A stretch of DNA of 45,390 nucleotides from contig CAVGRR010000011.1 of NCBI GenBank assembly GCA_963631655.1, positions 1-45,390 on the forward strand, in the 5' to 3' direction. Below the pieces are notes generated by a model. It had not been told where the DNA came from and searched no databases. It was given only the letters and a program-made list of their open reading frames with translations. Source of the DNA: Methanomethylophilus sp963631655 (GTDB lineage: Archaea; Thermoplasmatota; Thermoplasmata; Methanomassiliicoccales; Methanomethylophilaceae). The translations under genes and the position numbers were made by a program. Shown piece after piece: positions 1 through 8,013 of the stretch. Every line of letters begins with the position of its first letter. The first letter of the stretch is position 1.

Positions 1-31
1 TTTGAATTCAGATGCCAAAATAACAACTAAC

Positions 32-42
32 AAACTATATGT
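32..42 (+). promoter_or_regulatory. TATA-like element upstream of GT2 gene
   Basis: The A+T-rich stretch around CTATATG could be the promoter of the glycosyltransferase gene, giving a leader of about 100 nt that contains the AGGAGG at 159-164. The rest of positions 1-126 shows no convincing gene. This is inference from spacing only. Confidence 0.3.
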
Positions 43-171
43 CATAAGTGCCATAAACCAGGAGCAACATCACAGTTGGATGGATTTTGATTATGGCAAG
101 AAAGAACAATCCGGGACGTATTTCTGATGCCCCGGACGGAAAATCTCATTCGTTCCTCAGGAGGCGGTCAA

Positions 172-1155
172 TTGGACACTCCTGATCAATCTGTTTCCGT
201 TTCTGTCATAGTCCCCATCCGCAACGGCGCCAAATTCCTTGACAACTGCATCGGGTTCCTGTCCGCGCAGACATACGATGACTTCGAGATCGTCTTCGTG
301 GTAGATGCAGGCAGCACCGATGACACTGTAAAAAAGGTAGAATCGATCGTAGATTCCCGCAAGGACTCCCGCCTGATCCTCCAGGACAAGGACCTGAAAC
401 TGGGCGGAAACCGCAATCTGGGTCTTGTGGATTCCAAAGGAAAATACGCATGGTTCCTCGACGTGGACGACGCCCCTTCGAAGGACTTCCTCAAAGATAT
501 GGTGAAGCTGATCGAAGAGACCGGTTCGGACCTCGTCTGCTGCAATTTCATCAACACGGATGCGAACGGCACCGTCAAAGAGAAGCCCGGAAAAGAGTAT
601 CATCGCCTCGTTCTGAACAGGAAGGAGGCGATCGATGCCCGCAACCGCGACATCTTCCCCGTATCGACCTGGAGCAAACTGTTCCGCAGGGATTTCCTTG
701 TCAACAACGATCTTCTATTCGAGGACACCATGTCCGAGGACGTGATCCACACATACAAGTGCGTCGAGAAATGCGAAAGGATCTGCATCTATGACAGACC
801 CCTCTATGCATACCGTCAGCACACCGAATCATTGAGCAGTCAGGACCCTGACGCCAGAGGGCGTGCGGAGATCCAGGCATACTGTGAAGTAGACCGCCTG
901 TTTCCAGACAATCAGGAGGTCCTCCGCAGGAACGCGATAATGAAGATCCGCTCCAGCGGACACATGTCCCACAGGTGCTTCAGACAATACGCGAAAAGCC
1001 CCGAGAACCACGAATCCTACGAGAAATACCTCAAAGGGACGTTCGAAGGCTGGTGGCACATCCACCTGCCGACCCTTTACTGGATAGCGATCCGCACGTA
1101 CGTCGCCACCGTTTACAAGCGCAAAGGCTCTAACGGGATGTACAAGAAATTCTGA
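172..1155 (+). CDS. Family 2 glycosyltransferase
   Basis: Predicted GT-A fold glycosyltransferase of family GT2 that would transfer a sugar from a nucleotide-sugar donor, probably at the inner membrane face. The N-terminal domain has the typical opening SVIVPIRNGAKFLDNC, the DAGSTDDT segment and a DVDD metal/nucleotide motif about 100 residues in. The C-terminal third has no further domain I recognise and no clear membrane segment. I prefer the TTG start at 172: AGGAGG lies 7 nt upstream and the product starts close to the fold. An in-frame ATG at 127 has no ribosome binding site and would add 15 low-complexity residues. The acceptor is unknown. A hairpin separates it from the convergent EF-1beta gene. 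Confidence 0.85.
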   Translation: MDTPDQSVSVSVIVPIRNGAKFLDNCIGFLSAQTYDDFEIVFVVDAGSTDDTVKKVESIVDSRKDSRLILQDKDLKLGGNRNLGLVDSKGKYAWFLDVDDAPSKDFLKDMVKLIEETGSDLVCCNFINTDANGTVKEKPGKEYHRLVLNRKEAIDARNRDIFPVSTWSKLFRRDFLVNNDLLFEDTMSEDVIHTYKCVEKCERICIYDRPLYAYRQHTESLSSQDPDARGRAEIQAYCEVDRLFPDNQEVLRRNAIMKIRSSGHMSHRCFRQYAKSPENHESYEKYLKGTFEGWWHIHLPTLYWIAIRTYVATVYKRKGSNGMYKKF

Positions 1156-1191
1156 AAAAAGAAGGGAGAAATCCCGAGGAGACCCGGGATT
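1156..1191 (-). terminator. Hairpin with U-tract behind EF-1beta
   Basis: Inverted repeat AATCCCG (1170-1176) / CGGGATT (1185-1191), followed on the minus strand by a T-rich tract (1156-1162 region). It lies between the convergent GT2 and EF-1beta genes and would act mainly on EF-1beta transcripts. Confidence 0.5.
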
Positions 1192-1200
1192 GTTGAAGTT

Positions 1201-1470
1201 TCAAACGTTGGTGGAGGATACGCACTCGATGCTTCCGACGCCCTCGATGCCAGAAAGAGCATCTTCGAGCTTGCTTCCGATGTTCTCATCGTCAGCGTTG
1301 ATAAGGAACTCTGCGTAAACCTTCTTGAGTCCGAAGACGTGGTCGCGGACCTCGGTCTTCTGAACTTTCACACCGGCAGGGACAAGGTCGGCGAGCTTGG
1401 CCGCGATGGCGGCGACATCGGTGGTATCTCCGTCAGGGAATACCTCGTAAACGGAATAGATCTCTGCCAT
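1201..1470 (-). CDS. ef1b: Elongation factor 1-beta (aEF-1B)
   Basis: Archaeal aEF-1beta, the nucleotide-exchange factor that recycles aEF-1alpha from GDP to GTP during translation. The 89-residue product has the usual length and the ferredoxin-like pattern: an opening strand IYSVYEVFPDG, a central basic segment VFGLKKVYAEFLI and a C-terminal GIEGVGSIECVS. The start is ATG with GAGGGAT about 7 nt upstream. It follows the zinc-ribbon gene by 9 bp, so the two are probably co-transcribed. That pairing matches Haloferax, where the zinc-finger protein HVO_2753 is encoded beside EF-1beta. Confidence 0.95.
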   Translation of the reverse strand: MAEIYSVYEVFPDGDTTDVAAIAAKLADLVPAGVKVQKTEVRDHVFGLKKVYAEFLINADDENIGSKLEDALSGIEGVGSIECVSSTNV

Positions 1471-1479
1471 TCGAATCCC

Positions 1480-1647
1480 TCAAGGTCCGATGAATCCGCA
1501 TTTGGGACATTCATAAGGAACGCTCTGGTCGCGGCAGGTGGCACACCTTCCGATCTCGACTTCCCCGCATTTGGGGCACTTGAAGAAAGTGTTGCCGTGG
1601 CCGATGAGCCTCTTTCCGCAGGAAGAGCATATTTTATCAGTAGCCAT
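1480..1647 (-). CDS. Small zinc-ribbon protein, HVO_2753-like
   Basis: A 55-residue protein with four CxxC knuckles: CSSCG (residues 7-10), CPKCG (24-27), CATCR (35-38) and CPKCG (47-50), so it probably binds two zinc ions. Spacing and size match the archaeal family of small zinc-finger proteins typified by HVO_2753. In Haloferax that protein has been linked to swarming and biofilm formation; its molecular role is not established. A TATA-like element lies about 27 nt upstream of the ATG, suggesting a leaderless transcript that also carries ef1b. Confidence 0.85.
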   Translation of the reverse strand: MATDKICSSCGKRLIGHGNTFFKCPKCGEVEIGRCATCRDQSVPYECPKCGFIGP

Positions 1648-1668
1648 AGTCGAACGGATATGATACTC

Positions 1669-1680
1669 TTATATAAAGCA
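1669..1680 (-). promoter_or_regulatory. TATA element for zinc-ribbon/ef1b transcript
   Basis: On the minus strand this reads CTTTATATAAG, centred about 27 nt before the ATG at 1647, the spacing expected for a leaderless archaeal transcript. Confidence 0.55.
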
Positions 1681-1699
1681 AAGGTTAAACCGACGGCCC

Positions 1700-1711
1700 C
1701 AGTATAAATAG
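1700..1711 (+). promoter_or_regulatory. TATA element for DUF89 gene
   Basis: AGTATAAATAGG, centred about 28 nt before the ATG at 1733. It implies a leaderless or near-leaderless transcript; no Shine-Dalgarno sequence is visible. Confidence 0.5.
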
Positions 1712-1732
1712 GTCTGCGGCGAATCACATGGC

Positions 1733-2611
1733 ATGAAGACCTGTGCGGATTGCGGCCCCTGCCTGATGAAACGCGTACTGTTCCAGTCCCGCCTTGCCGG
1801 GACCGGCCTGGAATTCGAAGCGGTCAGGAAGTGTATGGCACTCTATTCCGGACTGATGGATCCCTCAGTATGTTCGGCGGAGATCGCCACCAAGGTGCAC
1901 CGGCTGGCGTATGATACCGTGCATTGCAATGACCCGTATCGTGAGATGAAGATCGACGCGGACCGCATTGCTGGGACATATCTCGAAAGGGTTCAGAAAG
2001 CGGTGGAGGAGAGCGATGACAGGTTCCGTACTGCAGTATCTGTTGCCATCATCGGGAACATCATGGACTTCGGTTCCGGCATCGCCATAGACTCCCCGGA
2101 AGAGTTCGAAATGATCTTCGATAAGCTGCTGGCACAGGAGATCGGACTTGACGAATGCGATAAACTGAAAGCCATAGTGGAACGGTCGAAGACCATCCTT
2201 TACGCATTCGACAACTGCGGAGAGAGCCAGTTCGACAAGATCCTCATCAGGGAACTCCGTTCGATGGGAAAACGCGTGGTCGGAGTGGTGAAAGGAGTGC
2301 CTATCCTGAACGATGTCACCCTTGAAGATGCCAAAAGGATCGGTCTTGATAAGGAACTCGACAGGATCGTCACCACGGGCGCATTTGCGGTCGGTATCCC
2401 CGCAGAGATCGGTGACAAAGATATGCTCGATGAAATGTCCCAGGCAGACCTTTTCCTGGCAAAAGGGATGGCGAATTTCGAATCCCTTTCCGACCGCGGA
2501 CTCGACATCCCGGTCGCTTATCTTCTCAAGGCGAAATGCCTTCCTGTGGCAAATTCCTTCAATGTGCAAGTAGGCACGAATGTGGTCAAACTGACCTTTC
2601 CTGAAAACTGA
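1733..2611 (+). CDS. DUF89 / ARMT1-like damage-control phosphatase
   Basis: A 292-residue member of the DUF89 (ARMT1-like) family, metal-dependent phosphatases proposed to remove damaged or surplus phosphometabolites. The N-terminus has the archaeal CADCGPCLMKR cysteine cluster. Mid-protein (about residue 160) there is YAFDNCGES, the conserved acidic/Asn metal-site motif, and near the C-terminus KGMANFESL. Length and motif order agree with archaeal family members. The substrate cannot be inferred. It is monocistronic and converges on malic enzyme. Confidence 0.85.
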   Translation: MKTCADCGPCLMKRVLFQSRLAGTGLEFEAVRKCMALYSGLMDPSVCSAEIATKVHRLAYDTVHCNDPYREMKIDADRIAGTYLERVQKAVEESDDRFRTAVSVAIIGNIMDFGSGIAIDSPEEFEMIFDKLLAQEIGLDECDKLKAIVERSKTILYAFDNCGESQFDKILIRELRSMGKRVVGVVKGVPILNDVTLEDAKRIGLDKELDRIVTTGAFAVGIPAEIGDKDMLDEMSQADLFLAKGMANFESLSDRGLDIPVAYLLKAKCLPVANSFNVQVGTNVVKLTFPEN

Positions 2612-2628
2612 ATTATGTTGACCCGTCA

Positions 2629-2645
2629 GGGGGCCGGAGGCCCCC
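2629..2645. terminator. Perfect GC hairpin between convergent genes
   Basis: GGGGGCC-GGA-GGCCCCC, a 7-bp perfect stem with a 3-nt loop, midway between the DUF89 and malic enzyme stop codons. There is no flanking U-tract, so whether it terminates is uncertain. Confidence 0.4.
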
Positions 2646-2653
2646 GGGCGGGA

Positions 2654-4042
2654 TCACTCGTTGTAGGGTTTGATGAACTTGTTGTCCATCATGGACTGGG
2701 TGAGCTTCCTGGACCTGCTGATGATCCTGGCAGCGTTGTCGTATTCCTCTTCGCGGCTCATCTTGATGCGGGCGACACCCTGCTCGATGGCCTTCATGGC
2801 GACAGCGGCTGCTTCTCTGGGGAACACGTCCTCCTCAGCCATGTTGGGGATGATGTAATCCTCGGTCAGACCCTTCTCCTCTGCGCACTTGGCGAGCTCG
2901 GTGGCCGCCGCGATGCACATCTCGTCGGTGATGGTCTTTGCCCTTACATCGAGGACTCCACGGAAGATCGCAGGGAATCCCATCGAGTTGTTGACCTGGT
3001 TGGGGAAGTCGGAACGTCCGGTGGCGAACACCTTCACGCCGTGCTCCTTTGCCTCCCAGGGCCAGATCTCGGGGACGGGGTTGGCGGTGGCGAAGATGAC
3101 AGGGTCGTCGGCCATTGCGTCGATGTACTCGGGGGGAATAGTTCCGGGTCCGGGCTTGGATGCGGCGATAAGAAGGTCTGCGCCCTCCATGGCCTCTTTG
3201 AGTCCTCCGGTCTTTCCGGCACCGTTGGTCTTGTCGGCGATGATCCTCTTATGCTTGTGTGCGGCATCGAGGTCGGTCCTGGACATGTTCAGGATTCCCT
3301 TGGAGTCGCACATACAGAGGTGGTCCGCCCTGAATCCGGTGGCGAGGAGCAGCCTTGCGATGGCGATGGATGCAGCTCCGGCTCCGAGGATGGTGACATT
3401 GGCGTCCTCGAACTTCTTTCCGACGAGTTTCATGGCGTTCATAGCACCTGCGACCTCGACGGTTGCGGTACCCTGCTGGTCGTCGTGCCATACGGGGATC
3501 TTGCAGTCCTTCCTGAGTTCGTCGAGGATATCGAAGCACTTCGGGTTGGAGATGTCCTCGAGGTTGATTCCTCCGAAAGAGGGGGCGATGAGCCTGACGG
3601 TCTCGATGATCTTCTCAGGGTCTTTGGTGTCAAGGCAAATGGGGACGCAGTCCACACCACCGAGGTACTTGAAGAGCATGGATTTTCCTTCCATGACAGG
3701 CATGGCGGCCTCGGGTCCGATGTCTCCGAGTCCCAGTACACGGGTACCGTCGGATACGACGGCCACGGTGTTCCACTTGCAGGTGTGCTCGTAGACCTTC
3801 TCGGGGTTGGCGGCGATATCTTTACAGGGCTCCGCGACTCCGGGGGAGTACCAGATGGAGAAGTCGTCGAAAGACCTGATGCAGGCCTTGGGCACGGTCT
3901 CGATCTTTCCGCCGTAGTAGGGGTGCATCTTCATGGCGTCGATTCCGGGCTTCTTGGCAAGGGCGAGACGCTCCTCGACGGTCAGTTCCTTCTTCTCGGC
4001 AGCGGGTGCCGGCTCGTTGTTCTTTTTCTTGAAAAGACTCAT
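2654..4042 (-). CDS. NAD(P)-dependent malic enzyme
   Basis: Oxaloacetate-decarboxylating malate dehydrogenase (malate to pyruvate + CO2), bacterial/archaeal MaeB-type, 462 residues. The catalytic domain has FSIWYSPGVAEPC with the acid/base Tyr, VVSDGTRVLGLGDIG, and the Lys in MEGKSMLFK. A metal-binding segment and HDDQQGTA follow, then a Rossmann motif with GAGAASIA. The first ~20 residues (KKKNNEPAPAAEKK) are a charged low-complexity lead. GGAGGA lies 6 nt before the ATG. A 15-bp palindrome overlaps the probable transcription start, suggesting regulation. The cofactor preference cannot be read from the sequence. Confidence 0.93.
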   Translation of the reverse strand: MSLFKKKNNEPAPAAEKKELTVEERLALAKKPGIDAMKMHPYYGGKIETVPKACIRSFDDFSIWYSPGVAEPCKDIAANPEKVYEHTCKWNTVAVVSDGTRVLGLGDIGPEAAMPVMEGKSMLFKYLGGVDCVPICLDTKDPEKIIETVRLIAPSFGGINLEDISNPKCFDILDELRKDCKIPVWHDDQQGTATVEVAGAMNAMKLVGKKFEDANVTILGAGAASIAIARLLLATGFRADHLCMCDSKGILNMSRTDLDAAHKHKRIIADKTNGAGKTGGLKEAMEGADLLIAASKPGPGTIPPEYIDAMADDPVIFATANPVPEIWPWEAKEHGVKVFATGRSDFPNQVNNSMGFPAIFRGVLDVRAKTITDEMCIAAATELAKCAEEKGLTEDYIIPNMAEEDVFPREAAAVAMKAIEQGVARIKMSREEEYDNAARIISRSRKLTQSMMDNKFIKPYNE

Positions 4043-4056
4043 GTTTCTTCCTCCGA

Positions 4057-4071
4057 TTACGAATTTCGTAA
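4057..4071. promoter_or_regulatory. Palindromic operator candidate before malic enzyme
   Basis: TTACGAA-T-TTCGTAA, a perfect palindrome with 7-bp arms. A minus-strand TATA-like GTTTTAAGAG (4086-4095) puts the transcription start near 4065, inside the palindrome, so a bound protein would block initiation. The regulator is unknown. Confidence 0.45.
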
Positions 4072-4111
4072 GAAATTCTTCGAATCTCTTAAAACACCCT
4101 AATGCTCTTCC

Positions 4112-4120
4112 TTTTTATAG
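4112..4120 (+). promoter_or_regulatory. TATA element for radical SAM/priL
   Basis: TTTTTATAG, centred about 29 nt before the ATG at 4146, consistent with a leaderless transcript. Confidence 0.5.
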
Positions 4121-4145
4121 ATATTTGGTATAGGAAAAATCCGAC

Positions 4146-5777
4146 ATGACCCGCAAGAAATCCCCCGTCAAGGTGGTCCTCATCGACGGATACATCGATG
4201 ACCCAGCAGCCTTGGGCGTACCTCCGTACATATCCCCGATGATACGTGCGATAGCCGGTGCGGCCGTCGATGCGGGGGGCGAGGTCACCTACATTTCGGT
4301 GGATATGCTCCGCAACAGCCGGGAACTTCCCGACGCGGATGTTACCGTACTCCTGTCTGGCAACACAGTGCCAGGCAAGTATCTCCGCTCTATGCCGATG
4401 TCCCTGAAGGAGATACGCGAATGGGTCCCGAAAATGAAGGGATGGACCTGGATCGGCGGTTCCGCGGCCTACGCTCCCGAATCGGAACTCTTCGATTTTC
4501 GTATTTGTCAGGACCTTGCCGCTTCCCTCTACGACGGAATGACCGGAAAGGAGATCGGAGAGAGGAGAAGGACCCTCGACGAATGGAACAGATGGATGCT
4601 ATTAGGCGCAGATATCGTCACCCAGCACCAGGATTTCCCGCAGCCGCTGATGGTGGAGATCGAGACCTACCGCGGATGCCACAGATACGCCTCCGGAGGG
4701 TGTTCCTTCTGTGTGGAACCACTCAAAGGAAAACCTCTTATGCGCAGTCCCGAGGACATCCTCGCCGAAGCGACGAAACTGAAAGAACTGGGGGTAAAGA
4801 ACGTCCGCATCGGCGGACAAACCTGCATCGTGTCCTACGGTTCCACGGATTTCGAGTCCGGACTGCCCCGTCCGGTGCCCTCTGCAGTGAGGAAACTCTT
4901 CGAAGGGCTGAACGCCTTGGGCTTCTGCAACCTGTGCGTGGACAACGCGAATCCCGCAGTGATCGCAACATACCCAGACGAGTCAAAGGAGATCATCCGT
5001 ATCCTCGCTGACAACTGTTCCTCGGGTAACGTCCTTGCATTGGGACTCGAGTCCGCCGACCCCGCGGTCGGTGAGGCGAACAACCTCAACAGCACCGCGG
5101 AACAGGTGCTCGAAGCGATAAGGATCATCAACGAGATCGGCTCCGAAAGAGGCCCCACAGGCCTCCCTAAGATCCTTCCCGGACTGAACATAATCTGCGG
5201 ATTGGACGAGGAATCCGCGGAGACCTACAAACTCGACATGGCATTTCTGAAAAAGGTGCTCGACGAAGGACTTCTTGTGCGCCGCATCAACATCCGTCAG
5301 GTCATCGGATCCAGAAGACCGTTCAACGTCCGCATAAATGAGAAGAGATTCAAAAAATTCAAGGAATCCGTCCGCGACGAGATCGACCACGAGATGCTGG
5401 TCCGCATGGTCCCCAAAGGCACCCTCCTGAAGGACGTCTACATGGAGATCCACGACGGGAACACCACCTTCGGCAGACAGGCTGGGTCATATCCCCTTCT
5501 GGTCGGAGTTCCGTACAAACTCGAACTGGAGAAGAGCTACGATGTGCGGATCACCGACTGGGGATTCCGTTCCGTCACCGGCGTCACCCAACCCTTCGAT
5601 ATCAACACAGCACCCATGTCCTCTCTGTCCGCACTTCCCGGCATAGGGAAGAAAAGAGCGACCGCCATCGCTGCCCACCGCCCGTTCTCCGGACCGGGGG
5701 ACCTTTCAAGGGTCATCGACGACCCCCGTGTCATCGAGGACCTCAAACAGTTCGTGACCTTCGGGCCGACAGATTAA
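4146..5777 (+). CDS. Radical SAM protein with C-terminal HhH (COG1031-like)
   Basis: A 543-residue radical SAM enzyme of the archaeal group with a C-terminal helix-hairpin-helix. The cluster-binding cysteines are spaced CX7CX2C (C178, C186, C189; context YRGCHRYASGGCSFC) instead of the usual CX3CX2C. A (beta/alpha)-barrel pattern follows (KNVRIGGQ, LALGLESADP). The C-terminus has INTAPMSSLSALPGIGKKRA, a nucleic-acid-binding HhH, after a TRAM-like beta-rich segment. Family function is unknown; the HhH suggests an RNA or DNA substrate. priL starts 24 bp downstream on the same strand, so co-transcription is likely. The stop is TAA, rare in this window. Confidence 0.85.
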   Translation: MTRKKSPVKVVLIDGYIDDPAALGVPPYISPMIRAIAGAAVDAGGEVTYISVDMLRNSRELPDADVTVLLSGNTVPGKYLRSMPMSLKEIREWVPKMKGWTWIGGSAAYAPESELFDFRICQDLAASLYDGMTGKEIGERRRTLDEWNRWMLLGADIVTQHQDFPQPLMVEIETYRGCHRYASGGCSFCVEPLKGKPLMRSPEDILAEATKLKELGVKNVRIGGQTCIVSYGSTDFESGLPRPVPSAVRKLFEGLNALGFCNLCVDNANPAVIATYPDESKEIIRILADNCSSGNVLALGLESADPAVGEANNLNSTAEQVLEAIRIINEIGSERGPTGLPKILPGLNIICGLDEESAETYKLDMAFLKKVLDEGLLVRRINIRQVIGSRRPFNVRINEKRFKKFKESVRDEIDHEMLVRMVPKGTLLKDVYMEIHDGNTTFGRQAGSYPLLVGVPYKLELEKSYDVRITDWGFRSVTGVTQPFDINTAPMSSLSALPGIGKKRATAIAAHRPFSGPGDLSRVIDDPRVIEDLKQFVTFGPTD

Positions 5778-5801
5778 CTATCATAACGTGCATGTCCCAA
5801 C

Positions 5802-6827
5802 ATGGACAGTCTCCGCGCAGCGAGATACCCTTTTCTTAAGGAGGCGGCTGAATTCGCCAGAAACGAATCCGAAGGTCTCGAAGCACTGCTGTCCTCATCA
5901 GTTTATGCCGAAGCACGCAAACGCGGACTGAATCGGGTCCTCGGAGCGATCAAGGACCACACCATTCCCGAGACCTCGGTAAACTCGGAGTTCAACCGGC
6001 TCATGGAGGTTCTTTCATATCCGTATGCAAGGATCCTCGTCTCCTGCATCGACGACAGGATGCTAACGAAGAGATATGCCCTTGCCGAAGCGGAACACCT
6101 GAACGCCAAACTTTCAAAAGACCCAGATTCCATAAACATCGTCTCCGAGGAATGCGAGATGAACGTCCGTCATGCGGGCGATGAGGTGGAGATCCACTTC
6201 GGTGATTTCCTCAGGTACAGTTACGTCATGAAGGCCGTGGAGTGGAACCTCATCAATATGGACATCCACGACGGGTACGTGACCCTGTCCCGCGAGAAGT
6301 ACATCAGGGTCCTCCAGAACGCCTACCGCCAGAGGATAGAGAGCGAACTGCCGCTCAGGGTGGACGACACTCTGAAGAAAGCTGTCAAATCGGACACAAA
6401 TCTGATCTCACTGTCGCTGAACGAGATGAAGGCGAGGCTCAGCCCCACCGGCGGAGGAGAGATGAAAGAGGAATTCCTCCCGCCATGCATACGTGCCATC
6501 ATCGCAATGGCACAGGAAGGACAGAACCTCCCCCACAGTGCCAGATTCGCACTTGTGTCGTATCTGCACACTCTGGGACTGGATTATCAGCACATCGTCG
6601 CGATATTTGCCGTATCTCCTGACTTCAACGAATCCGTGTCGGAATACCAGATCAAGCACATCACGGGAGAGCTCAACGGAACGGACGGCTACACTCCTCC
6701 TGAGTGTTCCACCATGCGGACCAATGGGATCTGCTTCAATCCCGACCCGCTATGCGATAAGATAAAGCATCCGCTGAGCTACTACAGGATCAAGTCCGGA
6801 AGCGGACACCGCTCCGGGCCTCAGTGA
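5802..6827 (+). CDS. priL: DNA primase large subunit PriL
   Basis: Regulatory, iron-sulfur subunit of the archaeal/eukaryotic primase, which makes RNA primers with the catalytic subunit PriS (not in this window). The 341-residue product has the helical N-terminal domain and a C-terminal [4Fe-4S] domain with the expected four cysteines: C229 (PPC), C302 (PEC), C311 (GIC) and C318 (PLC). The conserved HSARF/YLHTLG helix lies between them. The 3' end overlaps the convergent phosphatidyltransferase gene by 7 bp. Confidence 0.93.
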   Translation: MDSLRAARYPFLKEAAEFARNESEGLEALLSSSVYAEARKRGLNRVLGAIKDHTIPETSVNSEFNRLMEVLSYPYARILVSCIDDRMLTKRYALAEAEHLNAKLSKDPDSINIVSEECEMNVRHAGDEVEIHFGDFLRYSYVMKAVEWNLINMDIHDGYVTLSREKYIRVLQNAYRQRIESELPLRVDDTLKKAVKSDTNLISLSLNEMKARLSPTGGGEMKEEFLPPCIRAIIAMAQEGQNLPHSARFALVSYLHTLGLDYQHIVAIFAVSPDFNESVSEYQIKHITGELNGTDGYTPPECSTMRTNGICFNPDPLCDKIKHPLSYYRIKSGSGHRSGPQ

Positions 6828-7486
6828 TCTTTTTCTTCGGTCTGGGTCTTTTCAGCTTCACCGAGATTCTTCCAGGTGATCAATACCCTCTGCACCGCGG
6901 TCAGGTTGCCGAGGACGGCGAAGTAGATCATCATGATCTCCATCCAGGTGAAGGTGTGACCGAAGAGCTCGAAGGACCCGTATCCAAGGATGAGCATGAT
7001 GCCCTGGATGATCGGGAACAGGAAACAGAGGACTACGCGGTCCGCCCTTCCGAGAAGTCCGTCATACAGCCTCTTGGCACCGATGGCCTGGGCCTGGGTA
7101 CCCATATACGAAGTGAGAAGGACACCGATGACCGCGAGCAGTCCGATGGTGGTGTCGCACCATCCGCTGAGGGCGATGGCGGCGATCATGAACATATCGG
7201 CGTAACGGTCGAAGACGTGGTCGAGATAATCTCCTTTCACGGTACATTTTCCGGCGAGCTTTGCAATCTTGCCGTCCAATGCATCAAAATAACCGGAAAC
7301 GATGACCGCGATGGCAGCGAAGCATAACATGTAATGATAGTCCCAGCTGAGGTAAAGCAGGACTCCGCTCACGGCGGCCATGATAAGTCCCAGCCACGAG
7401 ATCGTGTTGGGATTCACGTTGATCAGTCTTTTGGCAACGGGGGCCAACGTGAAGTCTGCTTCTTTTCTGTGCTTGTCTAGAACCAT
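6821..7486 (-). CDS. CDP-alcohol phosphatidyltransferase (archaetidylinositol-phosphate synthase-like)
   Basis: Integral membrane enzyme that couples a CDP-activated lipid to a polar alcohol phosphate in phospholipid head-group synthesis. The signature D-x2-D-G-x2-A...G-x3-D-x3-D is present (DALDGKIAK...KGDYLDHVFD), with Lys replacing the common Arg after Ala. About six hydrophobic segments are visible. Length and signature fit archaetidylinositol-phosphate synthase, but related AIP/AG synthases cannot be excluded. The ATG at 7486 (MVLDKHRKEAD) fits the family and has GGAGAG upstream. An ATG at 7507 would deepen the overlap with the preceding kinase gene to 31 bp. It is the last gene of the seven-gene minus-strand cluster. 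Confidence 0.85.
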   Translation of the reverse strand: MVLDKHRKEADFTLAPVAKRLINVNPNTISWLGLIMAAVSGVLLYLSWDYHYMLCFAAIAVIVSGYFDALDGKIAKLAGKCTVKGDYLDHVFDRYADMFMIAAIALSGWCDTTIGLLAVIGVLLTSYMGTQAQAIGAKRLYDGLLGRADRVVLCFLFPIIQGIMLILGYGSFELFGHTFTWMEIMMIYFAVLGNLTAVQRVLITWKNLGEAEKTQTEEKDH

Positions 7487-8010
7487 TCGTCCATCTCTCC
7501 GGTCCAATCCACCGAACCCGGCAGACCGATTTCCGTTTCTCCCTTAAGAATCCGTTCTATAAAATCGACTGCATCGGAAACCGTTCCGGAAGAACAATCG
7601 TATTCATTCACCGGGATGTCCGAGTCCGTGGCCTCGCAGAGGATCACGTCGAGTATCTCCGCCTGGACATTCTCGCGGACCTTCTCCTCGGAATATCCGC
7701 GGGCCCGAAGACGTTCTGAAAGGACCTTCGGATCGCAGCGGAGAACGATGATCCTGGAACAGTCGGTCTCATGTGCCAGATGTGAATCCAAGAAAACAAT
7801 ACCGTCCTTTTTCCGGTACTCTTCGAGGGAATCGTTCAACGCTTCCATATCGACATTGTATGTGTCGCGGGCGACGTCTTTCTCACCTAACAGACCGTGT
7901 TTACGGAGATGTTCGTTTATGTCCACCACTTCGTATCCGCGTGCCCTCAGTTCTGCGGAAACAGAGGTCTTTCCGACCCCGGGGGTCCCGGTGATCGCGA
8001 TGACGGTCAT
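7477..8010 (-). CDS. Fap7/hCINAP-like adenylate kinase family protein
   Basis: P-loop nucleotide kinase of the archaeal AK6/Fap7 family (COG1936), in eukaryotes an adenylate kinase/ATPase for small-subunit rRNA maturation. The P-loop is GTPGVGKTS at residues 7-15; the family segments VVDINEH and FLDSHLAH follow, then VLRCDP and RLRARGYSEEKVREN. At 177 residues it is full length. The stop is TAG, the only one in the window. If UAG were decoded, 18 more residues would be added before TGA. The gene overlaps the start of the downstream phosphatidyltransferase. GAGGTG precedes the ATG. Confidence 0.9.
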   Translation of the reverse strand: MTVIAITGTPGVGKTSVSAELRARGYEVVDINEHLRKHGLLGEKDVARDTYNVDMEALNDSLEEYRKKDGIVFLDSHLAHETDCSRIIVLRCDPKVLSERLRARGYSEEKVRENVQAEILDVILCEATDSDIPVNEYDCSSGTVSDAVDFIERILKGETEIGLPGSVDWTGEMDEWF

Positions 8011-8013
8011 GGT

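Noticed and set aside
94..171. Short frame starting ATGGCAAGAAAG ahead of the GT2 gene
   Set aside because: Possible leader peptide, but there is no ribosome binding site or family match; it overlaps the GT2 ribosome binding site region only by chance.
2615..4102. 495-residue open frame antisense to malic enzyme
   Set aside because: It is fully antisense to a clear malic enzyme and has no recognisable domain; it arises from codon bias on the other strand.
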